Positions 41,467 through 50,234 of a DNA stretch of 64,000 nucleotides are shown one piece after another. Position numbers and translations under genes: made by a program. Origin of the DNA: Effrenium voratum (Eukaryota > Sar > Dinophyceae > Suessiales > Symbiodiniaceae); contig CAUJNA010003827.1 of the NCBI GenBank assembly GCA_963377175.1, forward strand, positions 613,900 to 677,899, read 5' to 3'. The notes below the pieces were generated by a model. The model saw nothing but the letters and a program-made list of their open reading frames with translations. It searched no databases and was not told the origin of the DNA. How positions within the stretch are numbered: the first letter of the stretch is position 1; the number at the start of each line of letters is the position of its first letter.

Positions 41467-41715
41467 CTCTGTGTCAGGTCGCGAACGTAGAGCTGCAACC
41501 ACGGCTTCAAGCAGCTGGCTCTTGGAAAGCCGACTACCAGATGCGGGATCCTTTTGCTGCACGCCGAGGCCAGCGGCGAAGGCACGAAGCTTGTCCAGCT
41601 TCATCGAGCCATCCAGCTCAGCATGGAGCCAGTCTTGACCATGTACTGCTGCTTCAGCCCGTAAATGCTCAGCATCAGGAAGAGCATCCAAGGGATTCGC
41701 AGCCTGCTGCGCGCG
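41467..41715 (-). CDS. SAP-like domain exon, type 1 copy b
   Basis: Near-identical to copy a, 958 bp away. A few base changes occur, for example QQK for QQR. The same splice sites are kept. Confidence 0.6.
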
Positions 41716-41891
41716 CTGAAAGACGCACGGTGGAAACCAACAGCGCAAGCCAAAAGTGGTAATTCCAAGAAACCAAGAGGGGTATGCGAAACAATCGTGC
41801 GCTCTCGCATGCCAACGTCCAGCCTGCGCACGTCGCTGGCGACCAGAATGCGACATGGCAACACGACACGTCGGAAACTGCGAAACCATGC

Positions 41892-42140
41892 CTCTGTGTC
41901 AGGTCGCGAACGTAGAGCTGCAACCACGGCTTCAAGCAGCTGGCTCTTGGAAAGCCGACTACCAGATGCGGGATCCTTTTGCTGCACGCCGAGGCCAGCT
42001 GCGAAGGCACGAAGCTTGTCCAGCTTCATCGAGCCATCCAGCTCAGCATGGAGCCAGTCTTGACCATGTACTGCTGCTTCAGCCCGTAAATGCTCAGCAT
42101 CAGGAAGAGCATCCAAAGGATTCGCAGCCTGCTGCGCGCG
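41892..42140 (-). CDS. SAP-like domain exon, type 1 copy c
   Basis: The second unit of the 425-bp array, with open frame and intact splice sites. Confidence 0.6.
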
Positions 42141-42316
42141 CTGAAAGACGCACGGTGGAAACCAACAGCGCAAGCCAAAAGTGGTAATTCCAAGAAACCA
42201 AGAGGGGTATGCGAAACAATCGTGCGCTCTCGCATGCCAACGTCCAGCCTGCGCACGTCGCTGGCGACCAGAATGCGACATGGCAACACGACACGTCGGA
42301 AACTGCGAAACCATGC

Positions 42317-42565
42317 CTCTGTGTCAGGTCGCGAACGTAGAGCTGCAACCACGGCTTCAAGCAGCTGGCTCTTGGAAAGCCGACTACCAGATGCGGGATC
42401 CTTTTGCTGCACGCCGAGGCCAGCGGCGAAGGCACGAAGCTTGTCCAGCTTCATCGAGCCATCCAGCTCAGCATGGAGCCAGTCTTGACCATGTACTGCT
42501 GCTTCAGCCCGTAAATGCTCAGCATCAGGAAGAGCATCCAAAGGATTCGCTGCCTGCTGCGCGCG
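42317..42565 (-). CDS. SAP-like domain exon, type 1 copy d
   Basis: The third unit of the 425-bp array, with open frame and intact splice sites. It has single-base differences from copy c. Confidence 0.6.
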
Positions 42566-42741
42566 CTGAAAGACGCACGGTGGAAACCAACAGCGCAAGC
42601 CAAAAGTGGTAATTCCAAGAAACCAAGAGGGGTATGCGCAACAATCGTGCGCTCTCGCATGCCAACGTCCAGCCTGCGCACGTCGCTGGCGACCAGAATG
42701 CGACATGGCAACACGACACGTCGGAAACTGCGAAACCATGC

Positions 42742-42990
42742 CTCTGTGTCAGGTCGCGAACGTAGAGCTGCAACCACGGCTTCAAGCAGCTGGCTCTTGG
42801 AAAGCCGACTACCAGATGCGGGATCCTTTTGCTGCACGCCGAGGCCAGCTGCGAAGGCACGAAGCTTGTCCAGCTTCATCGAGCCATCCAGCTCAGCATG
42901 GAGCCAGTCTTGACCATGTACTGCTGCTTCAGCCCGTAAATGCTCAGCATCAGGAAGAGCATCCAAGGGATTCGCAGCCTGCTGCGCGCG
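42742..42990 (-). CDS. SAP-like domain exon, type 1 copy e
   Basis: The fourth and most 5' unit of the array. The exon that should splice onto it from upstream is not identified; open frames at 42,990-43,275 give no recognisable domain. Confidence 0.55.
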
Positions 42991-43141
42991 CTGAAAGACG
43001 CACGGTGGAAACCAACAGCGCAAGCCAAAAGTGGTAATTCCAAAAACCAAGAGGGGTATGCGAAACAATCGTGCGCTCTCGCATGCCAACGTCCAGCCTG
43101 CGCACGTCGCTGGCGACCAGAATGCGACATGGCAACACGAC

Positions 43142-43164
43142 ACGTCGGAAATACCCGCCAGCGC
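43142..43164 (-). promoter_or_regulatory. Recurrent element motif, copy 9
   Basis: On the minus strand GCTGGCGGGTATTTCCGACG, just upstream of the most 5' SAP-like exon. The same GTTTCCGACGTGTCGTG core is repeated in every intron of the array. Confidence 0.5.
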
Positions 43165-43396
43165 CGCGCGACTCTGATATCTTCTGGCCACCCGCTGTCT
43201 GTAACTGCTTTGACAAGATTGGTGCGCCAAGGAAACGAATCCGCACTTCGGAAGATGCAATCTGAGCGATGACACCTTCTACAGCACTAACACGGAAAAC
43301 TGCCTTGAGCATGAATGCACGTGCAAGCAGCAGTGACAAGCGACAGCAACCTCATGGAGCACCCCTCCAAAAAATGAAGCATAGCACCAACACAAA

Positions 43397-43548
43397 GAAG
43401 CCGTGTCGCCCTGATCAACTGTCGCCGCAAACATTCTCTGGGCAAGCTCCGCTACTGAGACACTCATAATGCACATTTTTTGTCGGCAGCAATCGTGTCC
43501 GCTACTGAGACACTCATAATGCACATTTTTTGTCGGCAGCAATCGTGT
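43397..43548 (-). repeat. 75-bp and 50-bp duplications downstream of the J-protein gene
   Basis: AGCCGTGTCGCCCTGATCAA through CTACTGAGACACTCAT (43,390-43,476) is repeated with few changes at 44,408-44,478, on the other side of the J-protein gene. A 50-bp unit with CACTCATAATGCACATTTTT is repeated in tandem at 43,449 and 43,499. Confidence 0.85.
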
Positions 43549-43661
43549 GCGGCAGAAAGCCCTGGCAGCGCCAGCAACTTCAAGGACGCCAGGGAAAAAA
43601 ATCCGCCTGCGCCGCACAGACCGGAAGGTCCAGGAGCTGTGGAATGCAGAGCCAGTCGGCG

Positions 43662-43690
43662 ACGTTTCGGAAAGATCCGCCTGCGCCGCA
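43662..43690 (-). promoter_or_regulatory. Recurrent element motif, copy 10
   Basis: On the minus strand GTGCGGCGCAGGCGGATCTT then TCCGAAACG. A partial second copy (GTGCGGCGCAGGCGGATTTT) lies 85 bp away at about 43,600. It lies between the J-protein stop and the SAP-like array. Confidence 0.5.
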
Positions 43691-43708
43691 CAGACCGCCC
43701 GCCGTCCA

Positions 43709-44353
43709 TCACAGCTTCAGCTTTCCAAAGAAGTCCACCAAGTCATCGTCAAGCGGGAAGCCATTAGCTCCATCTAGCGCCCATTCTTCTGCGCCCTTGC
43801 CGCAAGAGGTGCAGCCAACATCGAAGTCCGGCGAGTCAGCAAAGAAGCGCAAGCATGTCAGGCAGCGATCCTCCGCTGCGTACAAGAACAAGTACTCCCT
43901 CATCTTCTTGGCCGTCTTTTGGCCGTGCTTCTTGAAGAACTTCTTGCAGTGTGGAGCGTGAAAGCAAGGTCCCACATCCACCGGAGGATGCGGCGCAGCC
44001 TTGGGCGCAGAAGTAGAGGATGCCGACTTGGAAGCAGGCTTTGCCGATGGAAAGCGACCAGTTTGCCGGTATCCCCATGGATCCGCTTCGCCAGCAGCAC
44101 GCGGCTCTTCACGGCGGGAAGAGGCAGCGGACGACTGGTCTCCTTGACGAAAATCACGGAAGTCGTCCCAGGCTGCCAGGACAGCTCTCACTCGCTCCGG
44201 ATCCACCTGCGGCGTGCAGCTGTTGGCCTGCTTGTCAGGATGGTTCTGGCGAAGCCACTGGAAGTACTTCTTCTTCACGTCTGCGAAAGGCACCGTGAAA
44301 GCATCCACGTTCTCAAAACCCAGCTCTGACAACAAAGAACCGAAAGGAGCCAT
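43709..44353 (-). CDS. J-domain protein with novel Cys-rich C-terminal domain
   Basis: From an ATG at 44,353 (MAPFGSLLSELGFENVD) the 214-codon frame has a J-domain core: VKKKYFQWLRQNHPDKQ, with the HPD tripeptide at about 44,229-44,248 that stimulates Hsp70 ATPase, then a helix ERVRAVLAAWDDFRDF. A Ser/Ala-rich linker follows. The C-terminal 85 residues have CFHAPHCKKFFKKHGQK, EYLFLYAAEDRCLTCLRF, CTSCGKGAEEWAL and LDDDLVDFFGKL. This last domain is shared with the 314-codon gene at 22,363-23,307 and matches no family I know. The conserved Cys and His suggest metal binding. It is the first gene after the 5' arm of the element. Confidence 0.75.
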   Translation of the reverse strand: MAPFGSLLSELGFENVDAFTVPFADVKKKYFQWLRQNHPDKQANSCTPQVDPERVRAVLAAWDDFRDFRQGDQSSAASSRREEPRAAGEADPWGYRQTGRFPSAKPASKSASSTSAPKAAPHPPVDVGPCFHAPHCKKFFKKHGQKTAKKMREYLFLYAAEDRCLTCLRFFADSPDFDVGCTSCGKGAEEWALDGANGFPLDDDLVDFFGKLKL

Positions 44354-44479
44354 GGCTGCAAATGATGCGATGTATCTTTTTTCTACAACTCGATAAATCA
44401 GGTCGGGAAGCCGTGTCGCCCTAATCAACTGTCGACGCAAACATTCTCTGGGCAAGCTCCGCTACTGAGACACTCATGA

Positions 44480-44790
44480 CATCCAAGCTTCGGCTACTAT
44501 TGCTCTTGTCAGCTGCCTATCACTCCAAAATCCAACTGCGCATGTTTATTTTACAAGCCAATTACAAAAGCCAACTGCCCAATCTCACTTCACAAGCCAA
44601 TGACAACTGCCAACTGCCCAATCTCACTTCACAAGCCAAATGCACTGTCCCAAAACACAAGCCAAATTTTCGAGTGTTACTTCACTATCCTAAAACGCAA
44701 ACTAACTTCTCGGGCGTTTCTTCGGCATCGTAAAGCGCACGTATTTTTTTCAGGCGTTACATTGCAAGCCGACTTTTCCTTTTCTACCTT
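44480..44790 (+). repeat. Left inverted flank of the satellite region
   Basis: Stretches such as GTGTTACTTCACTATCCTAA and TTTCTACCTTCTCTTCTCGA match the reverse complement of 47,440-47,580 at about 75-80 percent by eye. CAATCTCACTTCACAAGCCA is repeated in tandem at about 44,580 and 44,620. Confidence 0.7.
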
Positions 44791-45321
44791 CTCTTCTCGA
44801 TTCTGAGTTCTTTCTTCTTTTTCCGGCGGAGCTGGGGAGACGCTCTCCGCGCCGAGATAGGTCCGCAAGTGCTTTGTGCAAGTGCTGTGTGCAAGTTGCT
44901 CTGCGCAAGTTGCTCTGCGCAAGTTGCTCTGAGCAAGTGCTGCCGGAGCTGTGGGAATGTACTTCGCGTACTATTTTTTTGTACTTAAAAGTTGTGATTT
45001 TCCAGCCGGAGCTGCGGGAGTGTGCTCCGCGTACTACGTTTGTACTTAAAAGTTGCGATTTTCCAGCCGGAGCTGCGGGAATGTGCTCCGCGTACTATGT
45101 TTGTACTTAAAAGTTGCGATTTTCCAGCCGGAGCTGCGGGAGCACGCTCCGCATACTACGTCTGTACTTAAAAGTTGCGATTTGCCAGCCGGAGCTGCAG
45201 GAGCACGCTCCGCGTACTACGTCTGTACTTAAAAGTTGCGATTTGCCAGCCGGAGCTGCAGGAGCACGCTCCGCGTACTACGTTTGTACTTAAAAGCTGC
45301 GATTTTCAAGCCGGAGCTGCC

Positions 45322-45400
45322 GCGGACCAGGGGGGAATCGAACCCGCGACCGCGGGATTGCGAAAGCAGGCGCGCAAACCACGAGACAACTTCCAAAGGC
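45322..45400 (-). ncRNA. tRNA-like segment 1
   Basis: On the minus strand GTTGTCTCGTGGTTTGCGCG is followed later by GGTCGCGGGTTCGATTCCCC. This includes a perfect internal B box (GGTTCGATTCC) and an A-box-like part. The acceptor and anticodon stems do not pair, so this is a tRNA-derived or pseudo-tRNA sequence, not a working tRNA. Confidence 0.45.
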
Positions 45401-45956
45401 CGTTTCGCGAGCAAGAAAATCGCACGGTCTTCTCGATTCTGAGTTCTTTCTTCTTTTTCCGGCGGAGCTGGGGAGACGCTCTCCGCGCCGAGATAGGTCC
45501 GCAAGTGCTTTGTGCAAGTGCTCTGTGCAAGTTGCTCTGCGCAAGTTGCTCTACGCAAGTTGCTCTGAGCAAGTGCTGCCGGAGCTGTGGGAATGTACTT
45601 CGCGTACTATTTTTTTATACTTAAAAGTTGTGATTTTCCAGCCGGAGCTGCGGGAGTGTGCTCCGCGTACTACGTTTGTACTTAAAAGTTGCGATTTTCC
45701 AGCCGGAGCTGCGGGAATGTGCTCCGCGTACTATGTTTGTACTTAAAAGTTGCGATTTTCCAGCCGGAGCTGCGGGAGCACGCTCCGCATACTACGTCTG
45801 TACTTAAAAGTTGCGATTTGCCAGCCGGAGCTGCAGGAGCACGCTCCGCGTACTACGTCTGTACTTAAAGTTGCGATTTGCCAGCCGGAGCTGCAGGAGC
45901 ACGCTCCGCGTACTACGTTTGTACTTAAAAGCTGCGATTTTCAAGCCGGAGCTGCC

Positions 45957-46035
45957 GCGGACCAGGGGGGAATCGAACCCGAGACCGCGGGATTGCGAAA
46001 GCAGGCGCGCAAACCACGAGACAACTTCCAAAGGC
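45957..46035 (-). ncRNA. tRNA-like segment 2
   Basis: The same as segment 1 in the second satellite unit, with GGTCTCGGGTTCGATTCC in the T-arm region. Confidence 0.45.
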
Positions 46036-46591
46036 CGTTTCGCGAGCAAGAAAATCGCACGGTCTTCTCGATTCTGAGTTCTTTCTTCTTTTTCCGGCGG
46101 AGCTGGGGAGACGCTCTCCGCGCCGAGATAGGTCCGCAAGTGCTTTGTGCAAGTGCTCTGTGCAAGTTGCTCTGCGCAAGTTGCTCTACGCAAGTTGCTC
46201 TGAGCAAGTGCTGCCGGAGCTGTGGGAATGTACTTCGCGTACTATTTTTTTATACTTAAGAGTTGTGATTTTCCAGCCGGAGCTGCGGGAGTGTGCTCCG
46301 CGTACTACGTTTGTACTTAAAAGTTGCGATTTTCCAGCCGGAGCTGCGGGAATGTGCTCCGCGTACTATGTTTGTACTTAAAAGTTGCGATTTTCCAGCC
46401 GGATCTGCGGGAGCACGCTCCGCATACTACGTCTGTACTTAAAAGTTGCGATTTGCCAGCCGGAGCTGCAGGAGCACGCTCCGCGTACTACGTCTGTACT
46501 TAAAAGTTGCGATTTGCCAGCCGGAGCTGCAGGAGCACGCTCCGCGTACTACGTTTGTACTTAAAAGCTGCGATTTTCAAGCCGGAGCTGC

Positions 46592-46670
46592 CGCGGACCA
46601 GGGGGGAATCGAACCCGGGACCGCGGGATTGCGAAAGCAGGCGCGCACACCACGAGACAACTTCCAAAAG
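46592..46670 (-). ncRNA. tRNA-like segment 3
   Basis: The same in the third unit, with GGTCCCGGGTTCGATTCC, the closest to a canonical T arm. The stems are still incomplete. Confidence 0.45.
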
Positions 46671-46689
46671 CCGTTTCGCGAGCAAGAAA

Positions 46690-47400
46690 ATCGCACGGCG
46701 CCACGCACGCGCAGAGCTTCGACACGCACGATCTCCGCAGAGGGTTCATCGGGCTCAAGACAAATTCGCACGGCGCCACAGCGAGAGCGCTTCGACACGC
46801 ACGATCTCCGCAGAGGGTTCGCCAAGGTCAAGACAAATTCGCACGGCGCCACAGCGAGAGCGCTTCGACACGCACGATCTCCGCAGAGGGTTCGCCAAGG
46901 TCAAGACAAATTCGCACGGCGCCACAGCGAGAGCGCTTCGACACGCACGATCTCCGCAGAGGGTTCGCCAAGGTCAAGACAAATTCGCACGGCGCCACAG
47001 CGAGAGCGCTTCGACACGCACGATCTCCGCAGAGGGTTCGCCAAGGTCAAGACAAATTCGCACGGCGCCACAGCGAGAGCGCTTCGACACGCACGATCTC
47101 CGCAGAGGGTTCGCCAAGGTCAAGACAAATTCGCACGGCGCCACAGCGAGAGCGCTTCGACACGCACGATCTCCGCAGAGGGTTCGCCAAGGTCAAGACA
47201 AATTCGCACGGCGCCACAGCGAGAGCGCTTCGACACGCACGATCTCCGCAGAGGGTTCGCCGGCTCAAGACAAATTCGCACGGCGCCACAGCGAGAGCGC
47301 TTCGACACGCACGATCTCCGCAGAGGGTTCGCCAAGGTCAAGACAAATTCGCACGGCGCCACAGCGAGAGCGCTTCGACACGCACGATCTCCGCAGAGGG
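46690..47400. repeat. 73-bp tandem satellite, about ten units
   Basis: CAAATTCGCACGGCGCCACA recurs at 46,834, 46,907, 46,980, 47,053, 47,126, 47,199, 47,271 and 47,344, with a variant first unit and one 72-bp step. The units are nearly identical and have no unique spacers. Confidence 0.95.
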
Positions 47401-47439
47401 GTGCGTTTCGTAAGCTCCCGTCGGGCCTACCCCCGCCAT

Positions 47440-47580
47440 AAAAAGAAGAAGAATTAAGAGTCGAGATGTGAAGGTAGAACAGAAAAGTTAGCTTGTGTTT
47501 TTAGGATAGTGAAGTAACACCCGACAAATTAGCTTGTGCTTTTAGTAGAATGAGATAACAGCCGAAAAGTTGACATGAGA
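47440..47580 (-). repeat. Right inverted flank of the satellite region
   Basis: Its reverse complement (GTGTTACTTCACTATCCTAA, GTTCTACCTTCACATCTCGA) matches 44,640-44,830. The two satellites therefore sit between inverted copies. Confidence 0.7.
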
Positions 47581-47990
47581 AGTTGGCAGGTGAAGTAACT
47601 CTCAAAAAGTTGACATGAGAAGTAGGCAGGTGAAGTAAACAAGTTGACATGAGAAGTAGGCAGGTGAAGTAACTCTCGACAAGTTGGCATGAGAAGTTGG
47701 CAGGTGAAGTAACTCTCGACAAGTTGGCATGAGAAGTTGGCAGGTGAAGTAACTCTCGACAAGTTGGCATGAGAAGTTGGCAGGTGAAGTAACTCTCGAC
47801 AAGTTGGCATGAGAAGTTGGCAGGTGAAGTAACTCTCGACAAGTTGGCATGAGAAGTTGGCAGGTGAAGTAACTCTCGACAAGTTGGCATGAGAAGTTGG
47901 CAGGTGAAGTAACTCTCGACAAGTTGGCATGAGAAGTTGGCAGGTGAAGTAACTCTCGACAAGTTGGCATGAGAAGTTGGCAGGTGAAGT
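47580..47990. repeat. 40-bp tandem satellite, about nine units
   Basis: GAGAAGTTGGCAGGTGAAGT then AACTCTCGACAAGTTGGCAT repeats at exact 40-bp steps from about 47,650 to 47,990, with variant units before. The open frames across it are by-products of the repeat. Confidence 0.95.
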
Positions 47991-48023
47991 TGGCAGCCGC
48001 TTTTAGAAGAAGAACCCTTCGCA

Positions 48024-48035
48024 ATGCTTCCGGGA
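48024..48035 (-). other. Helitron 5' terminus
   Basis: On the minus strand the element begins TCCCGGAAGCAT, preceded by host T. The 11 bases after the T are the complement of 15,477-15,487. Confidence 0.8.
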
Positions 48036-48260
48036 AAAAAATAGCCCAAAGGGCCCCATTTTGGGGAAAAGCCAAAGCAACCTCAACATAAAAAATAGTC
48101 CAACGGGCATTGTTTAAAGAACACCCTTGAGGACAAGCCAAAGCAAGCTCACCATAGAACATAGTCCAACGGGCGTTGTTTAAAGAACACCCTTGGGGAA
48201 AAACCAAAGGAACCTCACCATAAAAGATGGCCCAAAGGGCGTTGTGTTAAGAAACCCTTG
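48036..48260 (+). repeat. Host 66-bp intronic tandem repeat, right part
   Basis: Units end CCTCAACATA at 48,081-48,090, GCTCACCATA at 48,147-48,156 and CCTCACCATA at 48,213-48,222, each 66 bp apart. They continue the array interrupted at 15,461. Neighbouring units show the empty-site sequence CCATAAAAAATAG. Confidence 0.9.
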
Positions 48261-48278
48261 GGGAAAAACCATGACATG

Positions 48279-48425
48279 GAGACCCCTGAGGCGATCGTCA
48301 CCAGGAAGCTGGGCGTTCCCTTCCAGTCCATGGATTTAAAAATTAGCGCTGCGGTTACGCCGCAGATCTTCGTGACGATGGCTGGCTGCGACATGCCCTC
48401 CATCAACGAGAAGTTGCACAAGGAG
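48279..48425 (+). CDS. Host gene exon after the transposon
   Basis: PEAIVTRKLGVPFQSMDLKI, then TPQIFVTMAGCDMPSINEKL, ending HKE at a GTGGGT donor. It is GC-rich like the motor exons. The beta-strand-like pattern would suit the start of a propeller, but no family is certain. Confidence 0.7.
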
Positions 48426-48609
48426 GTGGGTCATCCCAAACCGCCCGATTGGGCGAGGTGAAAGGTGTTTGTGTTGTTTTTGTTTCCTTTTCTTCTTCTT
48501 TTTTACGGGACAGTCCCAGCCAAAAATGGGTACGAACATGTCCGCTCTTGACATCTCTTGACCATGATTTTGGGTGGACCACGTTAGTGCCGTTGCTTCT
48601 GCCTCAGGT

Positions 48610-48660
48610 CAGCTCCGCGGAGTATGACGGCCTGTTCCAGGCCCAGGCCCGTCCGACACT
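48610..48660 (+). CDS. Host gene short exon
   Basis: VSSAEYDGLFQAQARPTL lies between a CCTCAG acceptor and a GTGAGT donor, and joins the previous exon in frame. Confidence 0.65.
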
Positions 48661-48952
48661 GTGAGTCGAGAATGACTTTTCAGATCCAGGGCGTAAACAT
48701 TTGGGTGTGGCTCAAAATGCAAGAGCTAGTTTCACTGTTCTTGGCATGTTTTTTGTTGTTTTTTGGTTGGGGGTCTGCAAAAAACAAAGTTTTTTGCTAC
48801 CATGCCAAGAGTAGAGATGCTAGGGTAACGCAGATTCTAGTCTTTGGTTCCAATTCCCAAGGGGGCCATTTGGGCACACTTTTTTTGAGCCACAGCCATT
48901 TGCAGGCGTCCGCAGAACCGCCGTGTTTGAGCAATGCCGATTTTTTCTCCAG

Positions 48953-49167
48953 GCTCGGGAGAGCGTCCTCTTCTTCAACGCCGGGAAGTTGAAGTGTGCG
49001 AAGCTGCTGGGCTCTGCCTTCGTCAGCAAGACGGGGGCCTCGGCCTTCGCGGACGTGCGCCTAGTGGACTGTTGCAACACAGGCCGGGCGGTTCCGGTCG
49101 CTTCAGCGCCTGAGATGGAGAAGATCTCAGTGATGTGCCAGAGCGCAGAGCCTTGGTCGGAGGCTAC
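48953..49167 (+). CDS. Host gene exon, probable WD40-type strands
   Basis: ESVLFFNAGKLKCAKLLGSA, then ASAFADVRLVDCCNTGRAVP, then EKISVMCQSAEPWSEAT. It follows a TCTCCAG acceptor. The alternating hydrophobic pattern is that of propeller blades. Confidence 0.65.
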
Positions 49168-49591
49168 AAGTTTGTGAGCTTGTTTTTTTGTACCCCCGGC
49201 CATGTTAGGTAGTTATGCTATCCAGTCTGGTTGGAGTTATATATATATATAGGGAGGCCTAGATAAAGGCTGCTCAAGAACAATGTTGGGAGGCTATGTC
49301 CTTGTGCCGACGGATCACGTTGTGCGCGGATTCAATGCACGCTGAGCATGCATGTGTAACCCACCCGTTTGTACACACATAACACATGTGTGGGTGTGAA
49401 ACTGTAGTGCTCCCCTTGGCCGATCGCAGGTACATACCCCGATTGGCCGATTGGCGATTTTGCTGATAACTACACTTTGCAAGTGTTCATTATTCATCGT
49501 GCGCATTGTTGTTGACATGTTGGACCACCCTTACGTCGCCAATAGTGAGAAGTAGATAGCAGTATCGACCCGACAGCTTGTGGATGCTTGT

Positions 49592-49825
49592 TTTGAAATC
49601 TTTGCATCACCTCGTCTCTGGAAAAAGTGTCGAGTTGAAACCTTTGCATCATCTCATCTTTGGAAAAGAGTGGCAACCACCCTGAGTTGGTGTAATTTAC
49701 GGGTAGAACTGGGCTTTCTCGTCTCTGGAAAAAGTGTTGAGTTGAAACCTTTGCATCATCTCATCTTTGGAAAAGAGTGGCAACCACCCTGAGTTGGTGT
49801 AATTTACGCGTAGAACTGGGCTTTT
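49592..49825 (+). repeat. 107-bp tandem duplication in an intron
   Basis: GTTGAAACCTTTGCATCATC begins at 49,634 and 49,741. The copies differ at very few positions. Confidence 0.9.
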
Positions 49826-49829
49826 TTCA

Positions 49830-50108
49830 GGAAGGTTTCGTCTTTGGAGAAGCGAATCTCAGGAGAACAGCCAGATCTTTGCCCACTGCGAGCGTCAGAA
49901 CACCATCCTGGTGTGGCGCTGGGCGGGCACCACTGAGGACCCCCAACACCAAGCAGTGGTCGCACTGGCCAGTTTGAAGCTACAGCCCTTTTGGCACGTC
50001 TATCGCATGTGCTTCCTGCCGAAAACCGGACCCAACCACGTGCTGGCCATCCTGGGCCGAATGCATGACTGCCCTTGGTTGGCCATCAACATCTACACCG
50101 TCTCCAGA
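49830..50108 (+). CDS. Host gene exon, WD40-like
   Basis: SQIFAHCERQNTILVWRWAG, then VVALASLKLQPFWHVYRMCF, then NHVLAILGRMHDCPWLAINI. The first segment fits a WD repeat ((I/V)FA......I.VW.W). This is the best evidence that the downstream exons form a WD40 propeller. Confidence 0.75.
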
Positions 50109-50234
50109 GGGCGTGCCTCAGCAATAAATACACCTGCTCGAGCTTTTCTCCTTGTTTCCTGCATTTTTCATGTGCAATGAGTACAGCTTGTATTGGAAAG
50201 GAATGCATGGCCTCACTTGCGATCTTGCTGCAGG

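Larger units (their letters stand above)
41461..43160 (-). repeat. 425-bp tandem array of SAP-like exon units
   Basis: CCATGCCTCTGTGTCAGG recurs at 41,461, 41,886, 42,311 and 42,736, exactly 425 bp apart. Each unit is one 249-nt exon plus a 176-nt intron. The units differ at only a few positions and the last diverges at about 43,150. Confidence 0.95.
44795..46690. repeat. 636-bp satellite, three units, each with 61-bp subrepeats
   Basis: TCTCGATTCTGAGTTCTTTC begins units at 44,795, 45,431 and 46,066. Within each unit a roughly 61-bp block (CCAGCCGGAGCTGC, GTACTAC, TACTTAAAAGTTGCGATTT) is repeated about six times, followed by a tRNA-like segment on the minus strand. Confidence 0.92.
15462..48035 (-). 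mobile_element. Giant Helitron-type rolling-circle transposon (about 32.6 kb)
   Basis: Read on the minus strand, the element starts TCCCGGAAGCATTGCG at 48,035 and ends CCTCTAG at 15,462, so it has the 5' TC and 3' CTRR ends of Helitrons. An 11-bp inverted repeat, CCCGGAAGCAT, is terminal at the 5' end (48,024-48,034) and lies 15 bases inside the 3' end (15,477-15,487), an asymmetric arrangement known from Helitron2/Helentron elements. It sits between T and T of a host 66-bp intron repeat with no target duplication. It encodes RepHel, an RPA-like protein and several other genes, all on the minus strand. The poly-A at 48,035-48,041 leaves the 5' end uncertain by a few bases. Confidence 0.88.

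Noticed and set aside
41601..43275. Three nearly identical minus-strand frames of 237-274 codons
   Set aside because: They read through the 176-nt introns between SAP-like exons. The acceptor, GC donor and 249-nt exon length explain the pattern better.
45322..46670. Functional tRNA genes
   Set aside because: The B box is perfect but neither the acceptor nor the anticodon stem pairs.
46446..47457. Long plus-strand open frames (331 and 316 codons) with RQIRTAPQRERFDTHDLRRG repeats
   Set aside because: They run straight through the 636-bp and 73-bp satellites. A 73-bp unit is not a multiple of three, so the translated pattern changes frame each unit. No codon signal beyond the repeat.
46690..47990. 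CRISPR-like arrays
   Set aside because: The 73-bp and 40-bp arrays are plain tandem repeats without unique spacers, no cas genes are present, and the genome is eukaryotic.
47501..48207. Minus-strand frames of 133-201 codons with LPTSHANLSRVTSPANFSCQ
   Set aside because: They are translations of the 40-bp satellite and host repeat, without other support.
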